The notes beneath the pieces are model-generated. The model did not search any database and was not told the origin of the DNA. It saw nothing but the letters and a program-made list of their open reading frames with translations. Positions 17,949-25,518 of a DNA stretch of 64,000 nucleotides are shown here, piece after piece. How positions within the stretch are numbered: the first letter of the stretch is position 1; every line of letters begins with the position of its first letter. Position numbers and translations under genes: made by a program. Location of the stretch: NCBI RefSeq assembly GCF_014200015.1, contig NZ_JACHOT010000003.1:404747-468746 (forward strand), written 5' to 3'. Source of the DNA: Aminobacter niigataensis (lineage in GTDB: Bacteria > Pseudomonadota > Alphaproteobacteria > Rhizobiales > Rhizobiaceae).

Positions 17949-19382
17949 ATGTACCCTGACGTTAAACTGTTCATCGACGGCAAATGGACGGCCGCTGAAG
18001 GCGGCAACACCATCGACGTCTACAATCCCGCTACCAACGAGGTGATCGGCAAGGTGGCTTCGGCCGGCAAGGGCGACCTCGACCGGGCGCTTGCTGCTGC
18101 CGAACGCGGCTTCAAGGCGTGGCGCAAGGTCTCGCCGTTCGACCGCGCCAAGGTGCTGCGCCGCGCCGCCGAACTGATGCGCGAGCGTGTCGACCAGATC
18201 GCCACGCTGATGACGCAGGAACAGGGCAAGCCCATCGGCGAAGCCAGGATGGAAATCCTGTCGTCGGCCGACCTGTTCGACTGGTTCGCCGAAGAGGGCC
18301 GCCGCACCTATGGCCGCGTCATCCCGGCTCGCGCGCCCGGTGTCCAGCAGCTCGTCGTCAAGGAGCCGGTGGGCCCGGTGGCGGCGTTCACGCCGTGGAA
18401 CTTCCCGGTGTCGCAGGCGGTGCGCAAGATCGGCGCGGCACTCGCCACCGGCTGTTCGATCATCGTCAAGCCGCCGGAAGAGACGCCGGCGTCGCCGGCA
18501 TGCCTGGCCGACGTGTTCAAGGACGCCGGCCTGCCCGACGGCGTCCTCAACCTCGTCTACGGCAATCCGCCGGAGATCTCGAGCTACCTCGTGCCGCATC
18601 CGATCATCCGCAAGGTGTCGTTCACCGGCTCGGTGCCGGTCGGCAAGCATCTCGCAGCCCTTGCCGGCACGCATATGAAGCGGGCGACGATGGAACTGGG
18701 CGGCCATGCCCCGGCGATGGTGTTCGACGATGCCGACATCGACGCGGCAGCGGCGATCCTGGCGGGCTCGAAGTTCCGCAACGCCGGCCAGGTCTGCGTG
18801 TCGCCGACGCGCTTCCTGATCCAGGAAGGCTCGCATGACCGCTTCCTCGGCAAGTTCGTCGAGCATGTGCGCGCGGTGAAGGTCGGCGATGGCCTGGCCG
18901 AAGGCACCCGCATGGGCCCGCTGGTCAACGAACGCCGCCTCGAGGCGGTCGAGAAGCTGATCAACGAAGCGGTCAGCGACGGCGCCAGGATCGAGACCGG
19001 CGGCAAGCGCATCGGAAACAAGGGCTCCTATTTCGAGCCGACCGTGCTTTCGGCCGTCCGCCCCGACATGCGCATCATGAACGAGGAACCGTTCGGCCCC
19101 GTGGCGCTGGTGATGCCGTTCAAGACGTTCGAGGATGTCGTCGCCGAAGCCAACCGCCTGCCCTACGGGCTTGCGGCCTATGCCTTCACCAAGTCGAACA
19201 AGACGGTGACGGACCTCGGCTCCGAGATCGAAACCGGCATGCTGACCATCAACCATCTCGGCCTCGCCCTGCCCGAAACGCCGTTCGGCGGCATCAAGGA
19301 CAGCGGCTACGGCTCGGAAGGCGGCTCGGAGGCGCTGGAGGCCTACCTGGTCACCAAGTTCCTGACCCAGGTAGCCGTCTGA
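17949..19382 (+). CDS. gabD: NAD(P)-dependent succinate-semialdehyde dehydrogenase (GabD-like)
   Basis: This aldehyde dehydrogenase of 477 residues most resembles GabD-type enzymes, which oxidise succinate semialdehyde to succinate. Seen: Asn151 (in WNF) of the oxyanion hole, Lys174 of the cofactor site, the general base Glu249 in MELGGHAP, and the nucleophile Cys283 in RNAGQVC. The start at 17949 is preceded by AAGGA. It follows the LhgO-like gene on the same strand and is closed by a terminator. With the class III aminotransferase it could complete a GABA- or polyamine-to-succinate route. Related enzymes accept glutarate semialdehyde or alpha-ketoglutarate semialdehyde, so the symbol is tentative. 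Confidence 0.8.
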   Translation: MYPDVKLFIDGKWTAAEGGNTIDVYNPATNEVIGKVASAGKGDLDRALAAAERGFKAWRKVSPFDRAKVLRRAAELMRERVDQIATLMTQEQGKPIGEARMEILSSADLFDWFAEEGRRTYGRVIPARAPGVQQLVVKEPVGPVAAFTPWNFPVSQAVRKIGAALATGCSIIVKPPEETPASPACLADVFKDAGLPDGVLNLVYGNPPEISSYLVPHPIIRKVSFTGSVPVGKHLAALAGTHMKRATMELGGHAPAMVFDDADIDAAAAILAGSKFRNAGQVCVSPTRFLIQEGSHDRFLGKFVEHVRAVKVGDGLAEGTRMGPLVNERRLEAVEKLINEAVSDGARIETGGKRIGNKGSYFEPTVLSAVRPDMRIMNEEPFGPVALVMPFKTFEDVVAEANRLPYGLAAYAFTKSNKTVTDLGSEIETGMLTINHLGLALPETPFGGIKDSGYGSEGGSEALEAYLVTKFLTQVAV

Positions 19383-19393
19383 GACTGACAACA

Positions 19394-19424
19394 AACCCGG
19401 CGTCGCAAGCGGCGCCGGGTTTTC
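19394..19424 (+). terminator. Rho-independent terminator after gabD-like gene
   Basis: AACCCGGCG (19394-19402) pairs with CGCCGGGTT (19413-19421), followed by TTTCTT. It lies 12 bp after the dehydrogenase stop and can also serve the convergent Lrp gene. Confidence 0.85.
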
Positions 19425-19889
19425 TTACGACGCCTTCGGCCGTTTCGACTGCAGGATGTTGCGGATCGAAAAGCTGGAGTGGATGCGGGCGAGCCCCGGC
19501 AACGCCGACAGGATTTCCTTGTGCACGCGTTCGAAGTCGCCGGCACTGGCCACCTCGACGCGCAGGAAATAGTCGGAGTCGCCCGTCATCAGGTAGCACT
19601 CCTTGATCTCGGGGTAGCGCCGCACCGCAAGCTCGAAGCGATTGAAATAGTCCTCGGTCTGCCGCTCAAGCGTGATCTGGACGATGACGGCGATGCCCTC
19701 GTCGGCGGCAGCATTGCCGATGATCGCGGTGTAGCCGCGGATCACGCCTTCCTGTTCCAGCAGTTGCACGCGCCTGAGACAGGCGGACGGCGACAGGCCA
19801 ACCTCTTCCGCCAGCCTGGCATTGCTGATGCGCGCATTTGCACGCAGGGCGCGGATGATGTTGCGGTCGATGGCATCCAGGGACGGCAT
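19425..19889 (-). CDS. Lrp/AsnC-family transcriptional regulator (DadR-like by context)
   Basis: This is an amino-acid-responsive regulator of 154 residues. Seen: an N-terminal helix-turn-helix (LDAIDRNIIRALRANARISN, then LAEEVGLSPSACLRRVQLLE) and a C-terminal RAM effector domain with YLMTGDSDYFLRVEV. The ATG at 19889 is preceded by GGGAGGA at good spacing. It is divergent from alanine racemase and D-amino-acid dehydrogenase, the arrangement known for Lrp-type activators of dad operons that sense alanine. It is therefore the likely regulator of that operon (inference from position). Confidence 0.9.
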   Translation of the reverse strand: MPSLDAIDRNIIRALRANARISNARLAEEVGLSPSACLRRVQLLEQEGVIRGYTAIIGNAAADEGIAVIVQITLERQTEDYFNRFELAVRRYPEIKECYLMTGDSDYFLRVEVASAGDFERVHKEILSALPGLARIHSSFSIRNILQSKRPKAS

Positions 19890-19933
19890 CGCATTTCCTC
19901 CCAAACAGGCGAGAATAATTGCAGCAATCTCGT

Positions 19934-19947
19934 CTTGTTCGCACAAG
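19934..19947. promoter_or_regulatory. Candidate Lrp-type operator in the dad promoter region
   Basis: CTTGTTCGCACAAG contains a perfect 5-bp inverted repeat (CTTGT/ACAAG) around TCGC. It lies between the divergent Lrp gene and the alanine racemase gene. Lrp proteins bind degenerate AT-centred dyads, so the match is only suggestive. Confidence 0.35.
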
Positions 19948-20019
19948 CTGCGTCACATTGGCAAGATTTTCGACGATTGTTGCGGTATTGTCTTGACTAG
20001 GCGAGGACAGACCCCGGAC

Positions 20020-21153
20020 ATGACCATGAGCGTGCGTAGCGACATCGAGAGCCGTGCGGCCTGCGGGGTCCTGACCATCGACCTGAAGGCGCTGGTCTCC
20101 AACTACGACTTTCTTTGCCGGCAAACGGCACCGGCGAAGGCCGCCGCCGTCGTCAAGGCCGATGCCTATGGCCTGGGTGTCGCCCATGTCGCGCCGGCGC
20201 TCTACGAGGCCGGCTGCCGCGACTTCTTCGTCGCGCATTTCATCGAAGCCGTCAGGCTGAAGCCGTATCTCGCTTCCGACGCGCGCATCCTGGTGCTGAA
20301 CGGCCTGATGCCCGGCAGCGAAGGCGACTGCGCCGATCTCGGCGTCGTTCCCGTGCTGAACTCGCTGGAACAGGTCGCCAACTGGTCGGCGACCGCCAAG
20401 GCGCGGAACACGGTGCTTGCTGCAGCCCTCCAGGTCGACACCGGCATGTCACGGCTAGGGCTGGAACCCGCCGAGGTCGACGCCCTGCTGGCAGAGCCCG
20501 AGCGGTTGGGCAGCATCCATGTCGACATCATCATGAGCCATCTCGCCTGCGGCGACGAGCCGGCGCACGCCGCCAACGCCCGCCAGCTGGCGCGAATGGG
20601 CGCCGTCCGCAGCCGCTTTCCCGACGCAAAACTGTCCTTTGCCAATTCGGCCGGCATCTTCCTTGGCGAGGACTATCGCGGCGACCTCGCCCGTCCTGGC
20701 ATCGCGCTTTATGGCGGCGCGCCGCTGGCCGGAGCCGAAAACCCGATGCATCAGGTCGTGCGGCTCGAGGTCGGCGTGGTGCAGACCCGCACCGTGCCGG
20801 CCGGCTCAGAAATCGGCTATGGCGCGAGCTTCGTCGCCAAGTCGGAGATGCGACTTGCCACTATCGCCGCCGGCTATGCCGATGGCCTGCCGCGCCATCT
20901 CAGCAACACGGGCGCTGCCTGGTTCGGCGGCGTGCGCCTGCCCATCGTCGGGCGCGTGTCGATGGACAGCATCATCCTCGACATCACCGCACTGGAGCCC
21001 GGCACGCTGAAGATCGGCGACATGGTCGAGCTGATCGGCCCGCATCAGACGCTCGAAATGATCGCGGCGAACGCCGGCACCATTTCCTACGAAATCCTGA
21101 CCAGCCTGGGCCGGCGCTACGAGCGCCGCTACCTCAGCCCGGCAGCGCGCTAA
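20020..21153 (+). CDS. dadX: Alanine racemase (catabolic type)
   Basis: This PLP enzyme interconverts L- and D-alanine in the cytosol, 377 residues. Seen: the PLP-binding lysine Lys46 in VVKADAYGLG, the catalytic tyrosine region EIGYGASFVAK, and the C-terminal beta domain with VGRVSMDSIILD. The ATG at 20020 is followed by a second ATG two codons later, and either may be used because the upstream purine tract (GAGGA) is rather distant. The gene lies 15 bp before dadA, so it is the catabolic isozyme that feeds D-alanine to the dehydrogenase. It could also support peptidoglycan D-alanine supply if no second alr exists. Confidence 0.92.
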   Translation: MTMSVRSDIESRAACGVLTIDLKALVSNYDFLCRQTAPAKAAAVVKADAYGLGVAHVAPALYEAGCRDFFVAHFIEAVRLKPYLASDARILVLNGLMPGSEGDCADLGVVPVLNSLEQVANWSATAKARNTVLAAALQVDTGMSRLGLEPAEVDALLAEPERLGSIHVDIIMSHLACGDEPAHAANARQLARMGAVRSRFPDAKLSFANSAGIFLGEDYRGDLARPGIALYGGAPLAGAENPMHQVVRLEVGVVQTRTVPAGSEIGYGASFVAKSEMRLATIAAGYADGLPRHLSNTGAAWFGGVRLPIVGRVSMDSIILDITALEPGTLKIGDMVELIGPHQTLEMIAANAGTISYEILTSLGRRYERRYLSPAAR

Positions 21154-21168
21154 CTCACAGGGGCAATC

Positions 21169-22422
21169 ATGCGCATAGTCATCCTCGGCGCCGGCGTCAT
21201 CGGCGTCACCTCCGCCTACTACCTGGCCAAAGCCGGCCACAAGGTCACCGTGCTGGACCGCCAGCCGGGCCCGGCGCTGGAGACCAGCTTCGCCAATGCC
21301 GGCGAGATTTCGCCCGGCTATGCCTCGCCCTGGGCCGCCCCCGGCATTCCGCAGAAGGCGATAAAGTGGCTGTTCATGAAGCACGCGCCGTTGATCATCC
21401 AGCCGATGCTCGATGTGTCGACCTGGCGCTGGGTGACGGCGATGCTGCGCAACTGCACCTCGGCCCGCTACGCGCTCAACAAGAGCCGCATGGTGCGTCT
21501 CGCCGAATACAGCCGCGACTGCCTGATCAACCTGCGCGACGACACCGGCATCCAGTACGACCATCGGACGCAAGGCACGCTGCAGCTGTTCCGCTACCAG
21601 AAGCAGCTCGACGGCATGGCCAAAGACATCGAGGTGCTGCAGAGCGACGGCGTGCCTTATGAAGTGCTCGACGCCACCGGCTGCGTCGGCGCCGAGCCGG
21701 GCCTGGCGCCGGTGCGCGAAAAGATCGCCGGCGGCCTGCGCCTGCCCAATGACGAGACCGGCGACTGCTTCAAGTTCACCAACGAGCTGGCGAAGCTCGC
21801 CGAAGGGCTCGGCGTCGAGTTCCGCTACGGCGTGAAGCTCGAAGGCCTCCGCCATGAAGGCAATCGCATCGTTGCCGTCCGCACCTCCGAAGGCGAGTTC
21901 GAGGCCGACACGTTCGTCGGGGCGCTGGGCAGCTTCACGCCGTCCTTCGTCAAGCCGCTCGGGCTCAGGGTGCCTGTCTACCCGGTCAAGGGCTACTCGA
22001 TCACCGTGCCGATCGTCGACGAAAGCAAGGCGCCGGTGTCGACCATCATGGACGACACCTACAAGATCGCCATCACCCGCCTGGGCGACCGCATCCGCGT
22101 CGGCGGCATGGCCGAGATCGCCGGCTTCAACACCGACCTGTCGCCATCGCGCAAGGCGACGCTGCAGTTCTCGGTCGAGGACCTGTTCGGCGGCGCTGCC
22201 GACCAGAGCCGCGCCACTTTCTGGAGCGGGCTCAGGCCGATGACGCCGGATGGCACTCCGGTTATCGGCCGCACCCGGTTCGACAATTTCTACCTCAACA
22301 CCGGGCACGGCACCCTGGGCTGGACGATGGCCTGCGGCTCTGGCCGCGTGCTGGCCGACATGATCGGCGGCACCCGCCCCGACATCGACGTCTCGGACCT
22401 GGCGCTGTCGCGCTACGCCTGA
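21169..22422 (+). CDS. dadA: D-amino-acid dehydrogenase small subunit
   Basis: DadA is a membrane-associated flavoenzyme that deaminates D-alanine and other D-amino acids to keto acids and passes electrons to the respiratory chain. It has 417 residues. Seen: the FAD-binding GAGVIG at residues 7-12, the DadA hallmark [20 protein letters not shown] near 43-62, and the C-terminal [18 protein letters not shown]. It is co-transcribed with dadX and probably controlled by the divergent Lrp regulator. Together the pair converts L-alanine through D-alanine to pyruvate and ammonia. A strong terminator follows 15 bp after the stop. Confidence 0.95.
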   Translation: MRIVILGAGVIGVTSAYYLAKAGHKVTVLDRQPGPALETSFANAGEISPGYASPWAAPGIPQKAIKWLFMKHAPLIIQPMLDVSTWRWVTAMLRNCTSARYALNKSRMVRLAEYSRDCLINLRDDTGIQYDHRTQGTLQLFRYQKQLDGMAKDIEVLQSDGVPYEVLDATGCVGAEPGLAPVREKIAGGLRLPNDETGDCFKFTNELAKLAEGLGVEFRYGVKLEGLRHEGNRIVAVRTSEGEFEADTFVGALGSFTPSFVKPLGLRVPVYPVKGYSITVPIVDESKAPVSTIMDDTYKIAITRLGDRIRVGGMAEIAGFNTDLSPSRKATLQFSVEDLFGGAADQSRATFWSGLRPMTPDGTPVIGRTRFDNFYLNTGHGTLGWTMACGSGRVLADMIGGTRPDIDVSDLALSRYA

Positions 22423-22436
22423 GCACGGTAACTACG

Positions 22437-22471
22437 AAAAAAGGCGTTGGAGATCGCTCCAGCGCCTTTTT
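22437..22471. terminator. Rho-independent terminator after dadA
   Basis: AAAAAGGCG with TTGGAG pairs with CTCCAG and CGCCTTTTT around ATCG, with one G-T wobble. T runs on both strands suit both dadA and the convergent lipoprotein gene. Confidence 0.9.
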
Positions 22472-22503
22472 CGTTGCCGCAGCAACAGCGAGCCGTGTGT
22501 GCC

Positions 22504-23712
22504 CTAGAAGCCCGAGGTCGATTTTTCGATCTGCGTGAGCTTGCCCTTGTCGATGCGGAAGAACGGCATGGCGCGTTCGCCCGCACCATCCTGGCGGAAG
22601 CGGAAGACGCCGGTCGAGCCGCGAAAGCCGGTGGGGTTTTCGATCACCTTCCTGGTGAAGCCCTTCGGCCCCATGGCACTGGCGATGCCGGCGGCAAGCG
22701 CCACCGTGTCGTAGCCATAGGCGACATTGACGTCGGGCTCGTAGTTGTAGGTCTTGCGGAAACGCTCGGCGATCGGCCCAATCTCGGCGCTGTCGAGCGT
22801 GGCGATGTAGGCGCCCTGCAAGACCGGATCGTCGATGCCGTGCTCGAGCCAGCGATTGGAGCCGACCAGCGTGACGTTCTTGCCGAGCACGCCCCTGGCC
22901 TTCAGCGCCGAGACCAGCGGCGCCGGGTTGGCGCCGCCACTGGCGATGACGACCGCCTGCGGATCGCTGACCAGCGCCATCATGTCGGCCACCGCCTTTT
23001 CCGAACCGCCCGGGCCGAAAGGCAGCGCCACGGCAAGCGAGGCGCCGTAGATCGAGAGGCTGTTGGCGACGCGCTTTTCGACCGCCTTGCCGGCCTCGCC
23101 CTCGGCCATGAACAGCACGAACTTGCGCGGACCCTTGGCGGCGATGGCGGCAGCGCCGGCGGCGGCACTGTCGGCTTCGTTGAGCCTGACCGAATAGACA
23201 CCGGGCGCACCGGCATAATTGTCGGCAAGGGCCAGCACCAGCGGCCGGTTGGCACCCGAGATCGCCGCCAGTTGCCGCACGGCGCCTTGTTCGGAAGGGC
23301 CGATGACCAGCTTGGCGCCCGAGGCCAACGCACCCGTGGTCAGCGTGCGCGCCCGGCCGTCATTGCCGCCGGTGTCCTCGACATTGAGCGTGATGAGATC
23401 GTTGCCGAGGTCGGCCATGGCCAGCGCTGCCGCGTCGCGCATCTTGCGGCCGCGGTCGCCGGCGGCTCCACCGGCGGAGAGGGGCAAGAGCATCGCCACC
23501 TTGACCGGCCCCTTGCCCAGCGTTTCTCCGGCCTTGGCCGGGCCTGCCTTCGCGGCAGCTGCAGGCGCGGACGCGGCACTGCCGTCGGCAGCGGTGCCCA
23601 GCACGTCCTCGCTGCCGGTGCCAGACTGGCAGGCGCTAAGACCGAGCGGCAGCGTCAAGGCGAGAGCCAGCAATGCGGCATGCCGCAAGAAGCGCTGTCG
23701 GGATACCGTCAT
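22504..23712 (-). CDS. Lipoprotein with periplasmic-binding-protein fold (LpoA-like penicillin-binding protein activator family)
   Basis: This is a predicted lipid-anchored envelope protein of 402 residues. Seen: a signal peptide with a lipobox ending GLSAC, placing the modified cysteine at residue 28. A Ser/Ala/Pro-rich linker follows, and then a Peripla_BP_6 domain (VKVAMLLPLSAGG to the C-terminus). Proteins of this build are annotated as LpoA-like activators of penicillin-binding proteins or as ABC-type binding proteins. There is no transporter gene beside it, which favours the envelope role. Two ATG codons are adjacent. The one at 23712 has GGAGG at 4 bp and was preferred. The neighbour upstream is a lytic transglycosylase, also a peptidoglycan enzyme. 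Confidence 0.82.
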   Translation of the reverse strand: MTVSRQRFLRHAALLALALTLPLGLSACQSGTGSEDVLGTAADGSAASAPAAAAKAGPAKAGETLGKGPVKVAMLLPLSAGGAAGDRGRKMRDAAALAMADLGNDLITLNVEDTGGNDGRARTLTTGALASGAKLVIGPSEQGAVRQLAAISGANRPLVLALADNYAGAPGVYSVRLNEADSAAAGAAAIAAKGPRKFVLFMAEGEAGKAVEKRVANSLSIYGASLAVALPFGPGGSEKAVADMMALVSDPQAVVIASGGANPAPLVSALKARGVLGKNVTLVGSNRWLEHGIDDPVLQGAYIATLDSAEIGPIAERFRKTYNYEPDVNVAYGYDTVALAAGIASAMGPKGFTRKVIENPTGFRGSTGVFRFRQDGAGERAMPFFRIDKGKLTQIEKSTSGF

Positions 23713-23832
23713 CATTCCTCCCTGGCGCATGACCCCGATTTTCGGCAGGGCCCCGTGCGCAGATTCAAGGCGCCGCAGCGTCCGCGCGCCCAATGGGACA
23801 CGTGGCGCAGCAAGGCACCCCCGCATGCAGAA

Positions 23833-24570
23833 CTAGCCGCCAAACAGCTTGGCGCGCAAGCTGCGGATGTGACGCGCCTGAGCCGCCGGCCGGTATTCGG
23901 CGCAGCGCATGTAGCGCGGCCCCGGTACGAAGGAGCGCCTGACGCAGACGCCCTTGGGTGCCGCCGACCCGGTGGCCGTGACTTCGCCAAGGCCGGCCAC
24001 GGCTGCGAAACCGAACGTCGCCTCGGGCACCGTACCGGTCACCGTGTGCCCATCGCGTTGCAGGATCGCCCGCGCCCTCAGGCAATAGCGCACCGAAAGC
24101 GCGGAAAACCGCGTCTCGGCATGGCCTGCGCGGTATTTCATGACAGTCGTGCAGAGGTCGCCGCCGCCAAGCCGGAACGCGGCGGCGAGGTAGCGCACGC
24201 CAAGGGCGATGTTAGTGCGCGGGTCGGCCAGCTCGGCGAGCGTGCCGCGAAAACCCATCAGCCGGGCGGTGGCCGGCATCACCTGCATCAGCCCTATCTC
24301 GCCGTCGCCGCCGCGCGCCTCGGGATCGAAAAAGCTCTCGATCTCCATTACCGCAAGGGCGAACTCGGCCGGCAGGTCCCTGGCCGTGGCTTCGCAGGCG
24401 GCAAATGCACGGAAGGCTTCCCTGCCGGCATCGGCGCCCGGATCGGCGCATTGCGCCGGCGCCGCGACATGATCGGCCTGCGGCAGCCTGAACTCGGGAA
24501 CGGCGGCGGAAGCCGCGGTCGCCGCCAAGGCCAGGCAGCCAAGAGCCGCGGCAGCGAAGCGCCGTCCCAT
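23833..24570 (-). CDS. Exported lytic murein transglycosylase (SLT domain)
   Basis: This periplasmic enzyme cleaves glycan strands of peptidoglycan. Seen: signal peptide MGRRFAAAALGCLALAATAA, then an SLT/goose-lysozyme fold with the catalytic Glu78-Ser79 in MEIESFFDPEA and the motif GLMQVMPATA at about 93-102. From the ATG at 24570 it has 245 residues. An in-frame ATG at 24600 or GTG at 24618 would add 10 or 16 residues, and none has a clear ribosome-binding site. I chose the start directly before the signal peptide. The C-terminal 100 residues are not part of the catalytic domain, and I do not recognise them. It sits between a small exported protein and the lipoprotein gene, all on one strand. 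Confidence 0.85.
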   Translation of the reverse strand: MGRRFAAAALGCLALAATAASAAVPEFRLPQADHVAAPAQCADPGADAGREAFRAFAACEATARDLPAEFALAVMEIESFFDPEARGGDGEIGLMQVMPATARLMGFRGTLAELADPRTNIALGVRYLAAAFRLGGGDLCTTVMKYRAGHAETRFSALSVRYCLRARAILQRDGHTVTGTVPEATFGFAAVAGLGEVTATGSAAPKGVCVRRSFVPGPRYMRCAEYRPAAQARHIRSLRAKLFGG

Positions 24571-24643
24571 CGCGCTGGGCCGGGGCCCATCGGGCGGCAT
24601 CGCCACGGCGAAGGCCACAGGAGAACTCGTACCCTCTGCCCGG

Positions 24644-25018
24644 CTAGTTCATGTACTCGACCATGCGGCTGTGGAAGCACTCGCATTTGTTGAGGTAGTC
24701 TTCGTCGCGGTAGTTGGTCTTGAGATAGCCGTAGGCCTTGCCGCAGGCGACCTTGGCTTCGGAGGCCCAGACGAAGACCGGGCGCTTGGAATCGATCCAC
24801 TGCGAGCTGTTCGCCGCCGCAACCGCTTCGTCCATCAAGCGCACGACCTCAGTGCGGAGCTCGCCGACATTCTCGTTCAGCGCGAGGCTGGACGTGCCGG
24901 CCATGCTGCAATAGCTGACCGTGGGCATGTCGATCAGGTCGGCTGCCGCCGCCTGGCCGGCGAAGGCTGCCAGGCAAAGGCCGGCAAAGGCCGACCGAAT
25001 CTTCCAGTTGAAAGCCAT
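24644..25018 (-). CDS. Small exported cysteine-containing protein of unknown function
   Basis: This 124-residue protein has a clear signal peptide (MAFNWKIRSAFAGLCLAAFA then GQAAA) and a mature domain of about 99 residues. The mature part holds four cysteines (37, 92, 112, 114), so one or two disulphides are possible in the periplasm. The ATG at 25018 is preceded by AGGGGA. I do not recognise a family. It lies 83 bp downstream of another small gene and 73 bp upstream of the transglycosylase. A role in the envelope is all that can be inferred. Confidence 0.72.
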   Translation of the reverse strand: MAFNWKIRSAFAGLCLAAFAGQAAAADLIDMPTVSYCSMAGTSSLALNENVGELRTEVVRLMDEAVAAANSSQWIDSKRPVFVWASEAKVACGKAYGYLKTNYRDEDYLNKCECFHSRMVEYMN

Positions 25019-25100
25019 GAGAAGTCCCCTCTCCTGCCGGCGTTGCCGGCTGTCACCCATTCACGTCCCCGCCCGGAAAAGACCAGGCGTATTCAAAACC

Positions 25101-25508
25101 TCAAAGCGTGCCGTGCCCGGACGAGCCATCTTCCTCAAAAAGGATGGTGAACGGCACCATGGCGACGGCGGTGTCCCCGGCCATCTCGGCAACAACAACG
25201 TCGACCGGCGCCGAACCCGCAAGATCGGCCGCGGGCGCCAGCAGATGCGGGATCAGGTCGGAGATCTCGATGACTTCGCCGAACAGGGCGTCGGCGAAGA
25301 TCTCGCCGAGCGCTGCATGATCGGTTGCCGGCACCGGAGCCGGCGCGAGGGTTGGGCCGCTGTCGGGCAACAAATCTGACCCATCCGCAACCCAAGGCGA
25401 TGCCAACCCCAAATCGACCGCCAGGTGTACAGCGGCCTGCAACGGGTTCGACTCCGCCGGAAGATCGGCGGAGTCCTGATTGAGTCGTGGAGTAATCGAT
25501 CTGACCAT
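25101..25508 (-). CDS. Small acidic protein of unknown function encoded directly after the giant adhesin
   Basis: This frame encodes 135 residues, rich in Ala, Asp and Pro, starting 10 bp after the stop of the giant adhesin gene on the same strand. No signal peptide, membrane segment or known motif is visible. The C-terminal half is hydrophobic-acidic with a GSSGHGTL tail. The ATG at 25508 lacks a clear ribosome-binding site, but the short gap would allow coupling to the adhesin. It could be a partner of the adhesin, or a spurious frame. The base composition and codon pattern look coding. Confidence 0.5.
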   Translation of the reverse strand: MVRSITPRLNQDSADLPAESNPLQAAVHLAVDLGLASPWVADGSDLLPDSGPTLAPAPVPATDHAALGEIFADALFGEVIEISDLIPHLLAPAADLAGSAPVDVVVAEMAGDTAVAMVPFTILFEEDGSSGHGTL

Positions 25509-25518
25509 TGCTACTCAA

